Assembly: GCF_009766085.1 (NCBI RefSeq)
Contig: NZ_LMUF01000064.1
Coordinates: forward strand, 183,095 to 223,045
From: Burkholderia sp. S171
GTDB lineage: Bacteria; Pseudomonadota; Gammaproteobacteria; Burkholderiales; Burkholderiaceae
Direction: 5' to 3'
Length of the DNA: 39,951 nucleotides
Shown here: in pieces, positions 9,378-17,553 of the stretch
How the letters are laid out: every line of letters starts with the position of its first letter
Position numbering within the stretch: the first letter of the stretch is position 1
Program-made: the position numbers and the translations under genes
The notes under the pieces: generated by a model
What the model was told of the DNA's origin: nothing
The model's database searches: none
The model's input: the letters and a program-made list of their open reading frames with translations, nothing else

Positions 9378-9437
9378 TGGAGAGCGTAAGTAGATGAGCG
9401 CGGCGCGGCAACGCGCGCCGGGAATACAGGTAGCGCT

Positions 9438-10745
9438 TTAGTTTTCCAGCGGCCCGCGCGCGGTCTCACGCGCGACGATCAACGAAATTCCGGTGACAAT
9501 CACTGCAACCGCTACGTACACCGACACCGCCAGCGAGCTGTTGTAGTGCTTGTAAAGGCTCACGATAATGAGCGGCGCGAAGCCTCCGCCGAGAATGCCT
9601 GCCAGCGTATAAGCGAGCGACGATCCGGCATAACGCACGCGAGTGGGAAACTGCTCGGTCACGAACGCGGCTTGCGGCCCGTACATCACCGCATGGATCA
9701 CAAGCCCAACCACGACGGCGAGCACGATCTGCCACGGTTGCGCGCTATCGACGAGCACGAAGAAAACGAACGCCCACACCAGCGCGGCGAACGCTCCAGC
9801 GAGATAGACCGGCCGACGCCCGAAGCGATCCGACAACGCGCCAAAGAACGGCACGCTCAACGCATTGCACGCAGTGCCGATCAGCACGGCGGTCAGCGCT
9901 GTCGTACGTGACAGATGCAGTACGGTCGTGACATAGGTCAGCGTGAACACGACCAGCAGCGCGTACAGCACGTCCGAGCCGATCCGCGAACCACCCGCTA
10001 TCAGCAGGCGACGCCAGTGCTGCGTGAGCACTTCAACCACGGGTACCTTCGCCGTCGCATGGGCGTGGCTCAGTTGCTCGAACTGCGGCGTTTCATCGAC
10101 GCCGCGCCGCACCCACAAGCCGAAAACCACCAGCAACATGCTGGCGATAAAGGGCAAACGCCAACCCCAGGCAAGGAAGTCGTCGGGGGAAACCGCGAGC
10201 GTGATAAGCGCAATAAGACCCGTGCCGAGCAGCGTCCCGAACGACGGCCCGACCTGCGTCCACGACGCGCTCAGGCCACGCTTATTCTGATCGCCGTGTT
10301 CAATCGATAACAACACGGCTCCTGCCCACTCGCCGCCGAGCGCAATGCCCTGCACGAAGCGCAGTGCGACGAGCAGGATCGGACTATAGATACCGATGGC
10401 CGCATATGTCGGCAAGAAGCCCATCAGCGCGGTGGTGATGCCCATCAGCACGAGCGTGAGCATGAGTACGGCCCGACGACCGATTCGATCGCCCAGATTG
10501 CCGAATATCACGCCGCCGAGCGGCCGTGAGATGTATCCAACCGCGTAGGTCGAGAACGCGAGAATGGTGCCCGCGAGCGGATCGACGGAGGGGAAAAACA
10601 GGTGATTGAAAACAAGCGCGGCGAGCGTGTTGTAGATCGTGAAGTCGTACCACTCTAGCGATGTGCCGACCATGCTCGCCGTCGCTAGACGGCCGCGTCC
10701 GACGTGCGGTGAACCGAGATCGGATTGCTGGGCAAGTGTGTTCAT
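9438..10745 (-). CDS. MFS transporter, metabolite:H+ symporter (MHS) type
   Basis: A 435-aa inner-membrane transporter with about twelve hydrophobic segments. The N-terminal GTSLEWYDFTIYNTLAALVF and YISRPLGGVIFGNLGDRIGR are typical of the MHS branch of the major facilitator superfamily (ProP, KgtP and ShiA relatives), which import organic acids, betaines or aromatic compounds with protons. The A-loop motif GDRIGRR and its repeat LSDRFGRRP are both present. The frame extends to 10838, but the ATG at 10745 (MNTLAQQSDLG) has a GAGG ribosome site six bases upstream and fits the family. Its place between a DUF4286-like gene and the DUF2848/amidase genes suggests that it supplies their substrate. 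Confidence 0.88.
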   Translation of the reverse strand: MNTLAQQSDLGSPHVGRGRLATASMVGTSLEWYDFTIYNTLAALVFNHLFFPSVDPLAGTILAFSTYAVGYISRPLGGVIFGNLGDRIGRRAVLMLTLVLMGITTALMGFLPTYAAIGIYSPILLVALRFVQGIALGGEWAGAVLLSIEHGDQNKRGLSASWTQVGPSFGTLLGTGLIALITLAVSPDDFLAWGWRLPFIASMLLVVFGLWVRRGVDETPQFEQLSHAHATAKVPVVEVLTQHWRRLLIAGGSRIGSDVLYALLVVFTLTYVTTVLHLSRTTALTAVLIGTACNALSVPFFGALSDRFGRRPVYLAGAFAALVWAFVFFVLVDSAQPWQIVLAVVVGLVIHAVMYGPQAAFVTEQFPTRVRYAGSSLAYTLAGILGGGFAPLIIVSLYKHYNSSLAVSVYVAVAVIVTGISLIVARETARGPLEN

Positions 10746-10791
10746 CGAGGACCTCGGGTGATGAAAGCGGGATGAGGGTGACGACGTGGGG

Positions 10792-11424
10792 TCAGGCCGA
10801 AATGCGCCAGAGCATCTGGAACGTGCGGACTTCAACACCGTCCGCGAGTGTTTCGGCCAACGCGCGGGTAGCCTCGGCGTCGCTGCCTTCGATCAACACG
10901 AGCGCATCGGCAGCGGGCAATGCCGCTTCCTTCGATGCCGTCAGCGAAACGGACAACGCAGGCGCCGTGCAAAAAAGCCGTGCGGCATGAATGCCGGCCT
11001 GACGCAGACCTGCTTCGAAGCGCGGCTTCAACAACGCTGCTTCAACGCGTTCCGGTGGCAGCACGAACAGCGCGAGACATGCGCCTTCGCCGTCGCCGGT
11101 TTCAAGCGTCAGTTCGCCTACGCGTCGCTGCGTGTTGGTCATCCGCGCAAAGTTGCCTAGAGACCACGGCGTTTGCTGAGTGAATGCGCGCTGATACGCG
11201 TCGCTGCGAAAGACATCGAGCGACTCGGTCACATAGAGCGCGAGGTAGCGGCGCGGGCCGCCATCGGTGGCCTTGAAGCGGCGTGCATAACGAAAGCCAG
11301 GAATGGCGACGCGTTCCTGCATGTGCTCGCGGTCGTACCACGCGTTGAAATCAGCTTCCTGCGCTGGATTGGGGTCGGTATCCGTCCAGATGCAAAGCTG
11401 GCCCTGCGGTTGTGGTGCGCTCAT
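10792..11424 (-). CDS. DUF4286-like dimeric alpha/beta-barrel protein
   Basis: A 210-aa soluble protein. The N-terminal part (QLCIWTDTDP, DFNAWYDREHMQERVAIPGF and YARRFKATDG) matches the DUF4286 / dimeric alpha-beta barrel type, with the family's typical WYDxEHxxERxxxPGFxxxRR pattern. The second half appears to be a divergent repeat of the same fold. The ATG at 11424 has AGGGA about eight bases upstream; an upstream extension to 11496 lacks support. It is 46 bp upstream of the transporter and probably the first structural gene of the operon. Related small barrel proteins act as monooxygenases, isomerases or binding proteins; which applies here is unknown. Confidence 0.72.
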   Translation of the reverse strand: MSAPQPQGQLCIWTDTDPNPAQEADFNAWYDREHMQERVAIPGFRYARRFKATDGGPRRYLALYVTESLDVFRSDAYQRAFTQQTPWSLGNFARMTNTQRRVGELTLETGDGEGACLALFVLPPERVEAALLKPRFEAGLRQAGIHAARLFCTAPALSVSLTASKEAALPAADALVLIEGSDAEATRALAETLADGVEVRTFQMLWRISA

Positions 11425-11525
11425 CGATTGTTCCCTGGCGAAAGTGGATTCGTAATGGGAACAGTGTCGCGAGCAGCGGGTACTTCGGTCCAACAAGAAA
11501 ACAAATACGGCGCGAACAAGTTTCC

Positions 11526-12584
11526 TTATGACTTGCTTTCCGGTGGCTTGCTTTCCGGCGGCTTACGCGTGCGGCCCGGCTTACGAGCATTGACCGGCGG
11601 CGACGGCGTCGGCGCGCCGCTAGTCTTGCGGGTGCCGCGTTTCGGCGATGCCGCTCGTTTGGCCTGGGTCTTCGCAGCAGGAACCGGCTCAGCGTGAAGC
11701 GCAGTTTCGAACTCGCTCGCGGCTTGCCGTGCGAGATCGGCAATACGCGCGGCGAGCGGGTGACTCTGCGCCCGGCACGTCGCCACCAACGGCAGCGATG
11801 GAAACTCGGCGCTCACGTCGAGGACCTCGAGCGTCCCTTCGCGCAACTCGCGCTGGATGATCGCGGGCGGCAGTGCAGCCACGCCGAAACCGTCGGCAAC
11901 CAGCCGGATCATTGCCGCCACCGACGTGATGCAGTTGATCCGTGCGGGACGCTCGACTGCCAGTGCGAACAGTTGCTCAATCGTTGCGTGCGGGCCGGAA
12001 TGGCGCGAAAAGCTGACGATGGGAAAGTCCGCGAGGTGCGCGAGATCGAGCGTCCGGCCCGAGAGCCCGAGCTTGGGACTGGCCACCCATCGCACAGGGA
12101 ATTCGCACAGCGGCAGATTCGTGAAGTCGGGGCCGGCGATTGCATCGGTCTGCAGGATCAACTCGATCTCACCGCCGCGCAACAGGTTCGCCAGGTGAAT
12201 CGTGGTGTCGCTGGTGACTTCTATTTCGAGCCGTGGATAACGCTCGCGCACGAGCGCCATCAGCGCCGGAAACCAGCTATGCACAATCGACTCGATCACC
12301 CCGATGCGGATCAGGCCTGCATCGGCGTCTGCATCGTCGACTTCCCGGCGCATCTCCTCGCCAAGGCGCACGATGCGCTCTGCATAGGCCAGCATCTTGC
12401 GGCCGGCCGGCGTGAGCGTGGCACTGCGCGAGTTGCGATCGAACAGGCGGACGTCGAAGCTCTCCTCAAGCGACGCGATCCGGCTTGAGACCGCCGCTTG
12501 CGTGGTGTGCAGTTTCTCGGCCGTGAGGCGGAAATTCTGGAGTTTGGCTAGCCAGACGAAAGTTTCGAGGAAGCGAATGTTCAC
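11526..12584 (-). CDS. LysR-family transcriptional regulator with a basic C-terminal tail
   Basis: A 352-aa LysR-type regulator. The winged helix-turn-helix covers residues 1-60 (FRLTAEKLHTTQAAVSSRIA, then RLFDRNSRSATLTPAG), and the periplasmic-binding-like effector domain runs to about 300. After that comes an unusual tail of about 50 residues rich in Lys, Arg, Pro and Ser (for example KRAASPKRGTRKTSG, and a doubled PPESK at the end). The gene points the same way as the downstream DUF4286/MHS/DUF2848/amidase genes with a gap of 101 bp, so it probably controls them; LysR genes are more often divergent. The inducer is unknown. The ATG at 12584 places the HTH where the family expects it. Confidence 0.9.
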   Translation of the reverse strand: MNIRFLETFVWLAKLQNFRLTAEKLHTTQAAVSSRIASLEESFDVRLFDRNSRSATLTPAGRKMLAYAERIVRLGEEMRREVDDADADAGLIRIGVIESIVHSWFPALMALVRERYPRLEIEVTSDTTIHLANLLRGGEIELILQTDAIAGPDFTNLPLCEFPVRWVASPKLGLSGRTLDLAHLADFPIVSFSRHSGPHATIEQLFALAVERPARINCITSVAAMIRLVADGFGVAALPPAIIQRELREGTLEVLDVSAEFPSLPLVATCRAQSHPLAARIADLARQAASEFETALHAEPVPAAKTQAKRAASPKRGTRKTSGAPTPSPPVNARKPGRTRKPPESKPPESKS

Positions 12585-13241
12585 GGCAAAAGTCGCAAGT
12601 CAGGACGAACGGGCATGGTAACGCGTCATAACGGCCGGGCGGATCTGGTTGGCTATGGTTGCGTCGAGGCTTGGAACGGATGGGGTGCGGGCGGGGACGG
12701 ATCGGGGCGTTTGTATCTGGGTTTTCGGTGGATATATTCGTTGTATTAAAAATCAAAATACCGAAACGAATTTCGATATTAATTCTATTATTTATAGAAC
12801 CTCTGATGCTTTGCCAAATGACGATGCCTGATATAACCTCCTACCCTATTAAACTCCCGATTCAAGCAAAGAGAGAACCGTCGGGTTTGGTCGCTGACTA
12901 TCCACCGACTGAATTGGTCGATCATGCTGCGGCGGTCATGCCCAGTGGGACGCAGTCCTGGCCGATCGCGGCGTTAAATACGCTTATCGTTGTCAAGCGT
13001 GTTCACGACCCTCTCCATTTGCAATGTTTTTTTGAATGCTACGAATAAGATCATCAAATATTCAATCATTTCAAATAACAGAAATTGGTCAAAAATATTT
13101 ACCCGCGCGCGGAGACACATTTCAAATAAAAACGCTAACTGTCACACCCACCGATAAAGCGCATCTGCACCGAATACCCAGCGAACCACCCCAGGCCGCA
13201 TCCAACCGGATACGGCCGATCTGCAAGCGGAGTTTGGCCTC
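12585..13241. other. Non-coding gap, AT-rich in its middle part
   Basis: There is no convincing gene in these 657 bp. About 12740-13140 is much richer in A+T than the surroundings and contains a 12-bp direct repeat CATTTCAAATAA at 13067-13078 and 13118-13129. It presumably carries the promoters of the LysR gene (minus) and the SYLF gene (plus), but I could not pick clear -35/-10 pairs. A frame at 12659-13048 has no family resemblance and no ribosome site. Confidence 0.5.
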
Positions 13242-13805
13242 ATGGCCCAATGCATCAGACTGATCCTCGTTAACCTGCTCTTGCTGTTTGCGACCTCTTG
13301 CTCGACTTCACAGATACCCCCGACCAACGCGGTTGACCCCGATCTGGAGGCAAAAGCGCGCGCTGCGCTACAGCAGTTGTACAGCACCACGCCCAATGCA
13401 AAGTTGCTCCAGTCCCGGGCGAAGGCGGTGCTCGTATTTCCGGAGATACTCAAGGCAGGTTTGATCGTCGGCGCCGAGGAAGGAAACGGCGTGATGTTTG
13501 GGGCGGATGGGAAAGTGATGGGCTACTACAACGCAACGTCCGTTTCGTATGGACTGCAGGCCGGTGCGCAATCGTTTCAGGAAGCCATGTTCCTCACGAC
13601 CGATTCGGCCATCAAGTATCTGCAGACTAGTGGCGGCTGGTCGATTGGCGCGGGTCCAAGCGTGGTTGTCGTGGATTCCGGCACGGCCCGGTCGTTGACA
13701 TCGACTACGCTGCAATCGGACGTCTATGCGTTCATTTACGGCCAGCAAGGGCTGATGGCCGGGGTGGGCATTCAGGGCCAGAAAATCTCGAAGCTTAGTC
13801 CGTGA
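13242..13805 (+). CDS. SYLF (Ysc84-like) domain lipoprotein
   Basis: A 187-aa protein with a lipoprotein signal: a hydrophobic run LILVNLLLLFATSC ends in a lipobox Cys at about residue 20. The mature part is a SYLF/Ysc84 domain, recognisable from AKAVLVFPEILKAGLIVGAE, GVMFGADGKVMGYYNATSVS, YGLQAGAQSF and the C-terminal DVYAFIYGQQGLMAGVGIQG. SYLF domains bind lipids; bacterial members are small envelope lipoproteins of poorly defined role. A GGAG ribosome site lies about nine bases before the ATG. It stands alone between an AT-rich gap and a region of small genes. Anchoring in the outer membrane is likely but not shown by the sequence. Confidence 0.88.
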   Translation: MAQCIRLILVNLLLLFATSCSTSQIPPTNAVDPDLEAKARAALQQLYSTTPNAKLLQSRAKAVLVFPEILKAGLIVGAEEGNGVMFGADGKVMGYYNATSVSYGLQAGAQSFQEAMFLTTDSAIKYLQTSGGWSIGAGPSVVVVDSGTARSLTSTTLQSDVYAFIYGQQGLMAGVGIQGQKISKLSP

Positions 13806-14004
13806 GGGTTTGGTTATTGCAGATGACTTGCGAGTAATCCTTATGGTTCATCGGGCGCGTGCCCGGCACCCCGCCGGATACACGCCCTTATATATCTGCA
13901 AATCGTAGGTGCCGAACATCAGCGCCTACTTTTGTCGCGGTCGAGTGCACGCACACCGCGTTGGAAAAGTCATTCGTAATCTTCCGTTCGAAATCCCGGC
14001 GATG
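13806..14004. other. Intergenic stretch without recognisable features
   Basis: Between the SYLF gene stop and the broken small reading frame I see no gene, repeat or clear hairpin. A plus-strand frame starting at 13859 overlaps the antisense of the broken gene and is Cys/Ser/Arg-rich in the way shadow frames are. Confidence 0.4.
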
Positions 14005-14207
14005 TCACAGTTGCGGATGCCATTGTTCCTCATATTCGACATTTCTTAATTTGTTTCCAATTAGCGCGGCAGCTTTTCGTGCCGCTGCCTGTACGCGGGC
14101 ATCAGTTCGAGAGTCGCCTCGAGACTAATCACGTGCTCGGTCAGTCCCTCGGTTTTTAGCTGCTGCTCTTTCACCGTACCGGTCAGCGATACCACCTTGT
14201 CATTCAT
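14005..14207 (-). pseudogene. Small gene apparently broken by a one-base frameshift
   Basis: From the ATG at 14207 the frame reads MNDKVVSLTGTVKEQQLKTE, GLTEHVISLEATLEL and then ends after a poor-looking tail at 14061 (48 aa). In the neighbouring frame, starting at about the same place, the sequence continues plausibly as TDARVQAAARKAAALIGNKL, RNVEYEEQWHPQL and stops at 14005-14007. The full span is 203 bp, one base short of 68 codons, as expected after a single-base deletion around 14090-14110. The product would be a helical, charged protein of about 67 aa. It lies 43 bp downstream of the ribbon-helix-helix gene on the same strand. It could instead be an intact 48-aa gene. No family recognised. 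Confidence 0.45.
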
Positions 14208-14250
14208 TTTTAAAAACGGTCGTGAGCGCCCCACATTTTGTCGATTACAC

Positions 14251-14529
14251 TCACCACGAGCAACCTCCCGCTATCGCCGCGATGCGCTCGTTCGATTCCT
14301 CAACAAATAACAACGCATCATCGAGTGCGTCGTTCGCTTCCTTCGAGCACGCATTCACGTGCCGGATCAGCGCATCGATATTTTCTTCAACGTCCGACGA
14401 CGTGATGCCCTGCGCCGCCTGGCGCATCAACTCACTCACGTTGAGCCCGAGACGCTTCGCGGTGCGCGCAATCGCACGTTTTTGAACCGGTGTCACCTGG
14501 ACGACAATCCGTTCCGTTGCACTAGCCAT
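14251..14529 (-). CDS. Small ribbon-helix-helix-like DNA-binding protein
   Basis: A 92-aa protein whose N-terminus (ERIVVQVTPVQKRAIARTAK, RLGLNVSELMRQAAQ) has the beta-strand/helix/helix pattern of MetJ/Arc/CopG or DUF1778-type antitoxins and MobC-like accessory proteins. The C-terminal half is acidic and helical (ITSSDVEENIDALIRHVNAC, DDALLFVEESNERIAAI). The ATG at 14529 has a GGAG-type ribosome site 8-12 bases upstream. Two direct repeats just upstream suggest that it binds its own promoter. A small, apparently frameshifted frame follows it. Such pairs are often toxin-antitoxin or plasmid-maintenance remnants, but no toxin is recognisable here. Confidence 0.62.
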   Translation of the reverse strand: MASATERIVVQVTPVQKRAIARTAKRLGLNVSELMRQAAQGITSSDVEENIDALIRHVNACSKEANDALDDALLFVEESNERIAAIAGGCSW

Positions 14530-14540
14530 TCCTACACTCC

Positions 14541-14567
14541 ATGTACATCAACCTGCTATGTATATCA
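14541..14567 (-). promoter_or_regulatory. Direct-repeat operator candidate for the ribbon-helix-helix gene
   Basis: ATGTACATCA (14541-14550) and ATGTATATCA (14558-14567) are direct repeats that differ at one base and are spaced by 17 bp, immediately upstream of the ribosome site of the minus-strand ribbon-helix-helix gene. Such repeats are typical of autoregulatory sites for this fold. Binding is inferred. Confidence 0.45.
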
Positions 14568-14665
14568 GGTCATTGCGAGTATCGGTGAGGCGCTTTCCAC
14601 CGTATCAACCGATTTGACCGATGCCAGCAACATCCGAAAGGAGGTCCCTCGACTGCCCCACCAAC

Positions 14666-14695
14666 GAAAACGGCCCGCTAACGCGGGCCGTTTTC
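14666..14695 (-). terminator. Rho-independent terminator of the ABC transporter operon
   Basis: The perfect 13-bp inverted repeat GAAAACGGCCCGC / GCGGGCCGTTTTC has a four-base loop and a GC-rich stem followed by TTTT on either strand. It lies 25 bp beyond the stop of the substrate-binding-protein gene, where the liv-type operon should end, and would also work for transcripts from the left. Confidence 0.85.
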
Positions 14696-14720
14696 ACATC
14701 GTCACACTCAGCGCATTAAC

Positions 14721-15938
14721 TCAATCCGCTGCGCGCAACTTCGCCACTTCCGCGTCGGAAGGCTGGACGCTCGCGCCATCGATATACCGATAGTTCGTCA
14801 TGATGCCCTTGCCGTCCTTCACCGCCGTGGTACCCACATACGCGCCCATCGTCGACTGGTTGTCCTGCGCGCGGTACGTGATCGGACCAAACGGCGTATC
14901 AACGGAAAGCCCCTTGAACGCCGCCGCAAGCTTGTCCGGATCGGTCGACTTGGCCTTCTTCAAACCATCTGCAATCGACATCAACGCCGAATAACCCACC
15001 ACCGATCCCACCCGCGGATAGTCGTGATACTTCGTCTCATACGCCGCGACGAACTTGCGGTTAGCAGGTGTATCGATCGAATACCACGGATACCCCGTCA
15101 CGATCCAGCCGACCGGCGCCTCGGACCCGAGCGGATCGAGGTATTCAGGCTCGCCGGTCAGCAACGACACCACTGAAACATCCTTGAACAAACCACGCGT
15201 ATTACCCTCACGCACGAACTTGCCCAGATCGGCACCAAACTCGACGTTGAAGATTGCATCGGGCTTCGCGTCCGCCAGCGCTTGCGTAACGGCGCCGGCA
15301 TCCAGCTTGCCAAGCGGTGCCGCCTGGTCAGCAACGAACTCAACGTCAGGCTGTGCCGCTCTCAGCAAACGCTTGAACGTCGCCACGGCGGACTGGCCGT
15401 ATTCATAGTTCGGATAGACAACGGCCCAGCGTTTCTTGTGCAGCTTCGCGGCTTCGGGTACGAGCATCGCGACCTGCATATAGGTCGACGGACGCAGCCG
15501 GTACGTGTACTTGTTGCCGTCCTGCCAGACGATCTTGTCGGTCAGCGGTTCAGCAGCGAGGAAGAAAACCTTGCGTTGCTTTGCATAGTCGGCAAGCGCC
15601 AAACCGGTGTTCGACAGGAACCCGCCGAACAACAACGAGACCTGTTCGCCCGTGACCAATTCCTGTGCCACGCGAACGGTATCGCCCGGGTTGCCGTTGT
15701 CGTCGCGCGAGATGACTTCGAGCTTCTTGCCATTGATGCCACCCGCCGCGTTGACCTCATCGAGCGCCATGTTCCAGCCATTCTTGTACGGGCCGAGGAA
15801 CGCAGGCTGCGCTTTATAACTGTTGATCTCGCCAATCTTGATGGTCTGAGCGGCAGCGCCGACCGACACTAAAGCGGTGGCCAGGGGCGCAACCATGAAG
15901 GCGGTTAAGCGCAGCAACGATCCAACACGCGTGGTCAT
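14721..15938 (-). CDS. ABC transporter periplasmic substrate-binding protein (Leu/Ile/Val/amide type)
   Basis: A 405-aa periplasmic binding protein of the hydrophobic-amino-acid/amide (HAAT) family. A signal peptide (MTTRVGSLLRLTAFMVAPLA, cleaved near VGAAAQ) precedes IKIGEINSYKAQPAF, the start of the Peripla_BP_6 fold. DEVNAAGGINGKKLEVISRD and NPGDTVRVAQELV are typical of the family, as is the later FLSNTGLALADYAKQRKVFF. GGAGAG lies seven bases before the ATG. It is the last gene of a minus-strand operon after livF (101 bp gap). Family members bind branched-chain amino acids, amides, urea or aromatic acids. The place beside the nicotinate genes and the shared promoter motif suggest nicotinate or a related pyridine as ligand, which is an inference. 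Confidence 0.88.
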   Translation of the reverse strand: MTTRVGSLLRLTAFMVAPLATALVSVGAAAQTIKIGEINSYKAQPAFLGPYKNGWNMALDEVNAAGGINGKKLEVISRDDNGNPGDTVRVAQELVTGEQVSLLFGGFLSNTGLALADYAKQRKVFFLAAEPLTDKIVWQDGNKYTYRLRPSTYMQVAMLVPEAAKLHKKRWAVVYPNYEYGQSAVATFKRLLRAAQPDVEFVADQAAPLGKLDAGAVTQALADAKPDAIFNVEFGADLGKFVREGNTRGLFKDVSVVSLLTGEPEYLDPLGSEAPVGWIVTGYPWYSIDTPANRKFVAAYETKYHDYPRVGSVVGYSALMSIADGLKKAKSTDPDKLAAAFKGLSVDTPFGPITYRAQDNQSTMGAYVGTTAVKDGKGIMTNYRYIDGASVQPSDAEVAKLRAAD

Positions 15939-16039
15939 AGTTTTTCTCTCCGGATAAAGCGGCTAGGTTGAATGCTAAGTGACATGGCTAAGGCTGATTG
16001 AAGGATACCCTTGGTCGATCGTTGGCTTGGGCTGAGCGC

Positions 16040-16768
16040 TTAAACACTAAGGTAGGCCCGCCGCACCGCTTCGTCGCGGGCGAGTTCGTCTATCGTGCCG
16101 CTAAACCGTATCTGCCCTTTTTCAAGCACATACGCGCGGTCGCTGACGAGCTCGGCGAAATGCATGTTCTGCTCGGACAACAAAATAGACAGCCCTTCAC
16201 GCTTTAGCTCGAGAATCATGTTCGCCATCTGTTCAACGATGATCGGCGCTACACCTTCCGACGGTTCATCGAGCAAGACCAGCGTGGGATTGCCCATCAG
16301 CGTACGCGATACGGTCAACATTTGCTGCTCGCCACCGCTCATCTGGCTACCCGGACGATTCGGCATCTCGCCAAGATTCGGAAACAAACGGAACAGCTTT
16401 TCCGGTGTCCAGCGGGGGGCGTCGTCGCGCGCTGGCTGGCGGCCGGTATCGAGATTCTCCATGACTGTCAGATCGCCGAACACGCGCCGGTCTTCCGGCA
16501 CGAACCCCATGCCGAGTCGCGCAATACGATACGGCGGCAACTTCGCGATGTCGTGCCCGCAGAAATTGATCGCTCCCTGCCTTGACGGCAGCATGCCCAT
16601 CAGCGCTTTCATCGTGGTCGATTTGCCTGCGCCGTTACGCCCCATCAGCGCGACCACTTCGCCGCGGCCGACTTCGAGTTCGACGTCGTACAAGATCTGC
16701 GCGCGGCCATAGAACGCGTTCAGACCGGAGACTTTCAACATGCTCTTGTCTTGCGTGGCGGTGCTCAT
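16040..16768 (-). CDS. livF: ABC transporter ATP-binding protein, LivF type
   Basis: A 242-aa ATPase of the HAAT importer family. Walker A is GRNGAGKST, the signature is QMSGGEQQ, and Walker B is LVLLDEPSEGVAP; the PSEGVAP ending and short length are typical of LivF. The His switch lies in the LSEQNMHFAELVSD region, where family members vary. It drives import together with LivG and the membrane fusion protein encoded upstream. Its ATG overlaps the livG stop by one base (16768), so translation is probably coupled. The substrate is set by the binding protein encoded next. Confidence 0.9.
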   Translation of the reverse strand: MSTATQDKSMLKVSGLNAFYGRAQILYDVELEVGRGEVVALMGRNGAGKSTTMKALMGMLPSRQGAINFCGHDIAKLPPYRIARLGMGFVPEDRRVFGDLTVMENLDTGRQPARDDAPRWTPEKLFRLFPNLGEMPNRPGSQMSGGEQQMLTVSRTLMGNPTLVLLDEPSEGVAPIIVEQMANMILELKREGLSILLSEQNMHFAELVSDRAYVLEKGQIRFSGTIDELARDEAVRRAYLSV

Positions 16769-17553
16769 TACGCGACTCCGTCTGCGGCGAGCGATGCACG
16801 CGGCGTGAAAGATTTCCCCGTGCCGAAATACACTTCGCGCACACGCGGATCGTTGCGAACGGTCTCCGCATCCCCCTCGCCAATCAGCTTGCCGCGAGCG
16901 AGCACGATCAGCTTGTCGGCGTAAGCAAACACCACGTCCATGCTGTGCTCAGTGAAGAGCACACCGAGCTTGTGGTCGATCACCAGTTGCTTGGTCAGCG
17001 CCATCAGGTCGTTGCGTTCCTTGGGCGCCATGCCCGCCGTTGGTTCGTCCATTAGCAGCAGTTTCGGTTTGTTGGCAAGTGCAATGGCTAGTTCGACGCG
17101 CTTCACATCGCCATAAGCCAGCACGCCGCACGCGCGCTTCGCATGCGCCGCCATGCCGACTTGTTCGAGCAGCGCGATCGCTTCATCGGCGTGAATGGAC
17201 GAGGCCGGTTTCCACAAGTTGAATAGCTGACGGTCTCGCGAAACGAGCGCCATCTGCACGTTTTCAATCACGGTCATCGAATTGAAGGTCGCGGCAATCT
17301 GGAAGGTGCGGCCTACGCCAAGACGCCAGATATCGCGAGGACGTTTGCCGGCGATCTCGTGGTCATCGAACAAGATCGATCCCGAACTCGGTCTCAACTG
17401 CCCGTTGAGCATGTTGAAGCAGGTCGACTTGCCGGCACCGTTCGGACCAATCAGCGCGAGCAACTGCCCCGCGTGCAAGTCGAAGGAAACATCGTCGACT
17501 GCTTTAACGCCGCCAAACGATTTCGCAAGATGAGAGACGCGCAGAAGGGTCAC
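16768..17553 (-). CDS. livG: ABC transporter ATP-binding protein, LivG type
   Basis: A 261-aa ATPase, partner of LivF. Walker A is GPNGAGKST (about residues 37-45). The signature is the family's relaxed form LAYGDVKRVELA, and Walker B is LLLMDEPTAGMAP, followed by the switch His in LFTEHSMDVVF. The longer loop between Walker A and the signature (VGRTFQIAATFNSMTVIENV) is typical of LivG. The start at 17553 overlaps the end of the permease gene by four bases and the stop overlaps livF, so the operon is translationally tight. Confidence 0.9.
   Translation of the reverse strand: MTLLRVSHLAKSFGGVKAVDDVSFDLHAGQLLALIGPNGAGKSTCFNMLNGQLRPSSGSILFDDHEIAGKRPRDIWRLGVGRTFQIAATFNSMTVIENVQMALVSRDRQLFNLWKPASSIHADEAIALLEQVGMAAHAKRACGVLAYGDVKRVELAIALANKPKLLLMDEPTAGMAPKERNDLMALTKQLVIDHKLGVLFTEHSMDVVFAYADKLIVLARGKLIGEGDAETVRNDPRVREVYFGTGKSFTPRASLAADGVA

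Noticed and set aside
11694..12488. Long plus-strand frame opposite the LysR gene
   Set aside because: It is an antisense shadow; the minus strand has a full LysR domain order.
12659..13048. Possible 129-aa gene in the AT-rich gap
   Set aside because: There is no ribosome site and no recognisable motif, and composition changes abruptly within the frame.
13859..14128. Plus-strand 89-aa frame
   Set aside because: It is Cys/Ser/Arg-rich and lies opposite the better-looking broken minus-strand gene.
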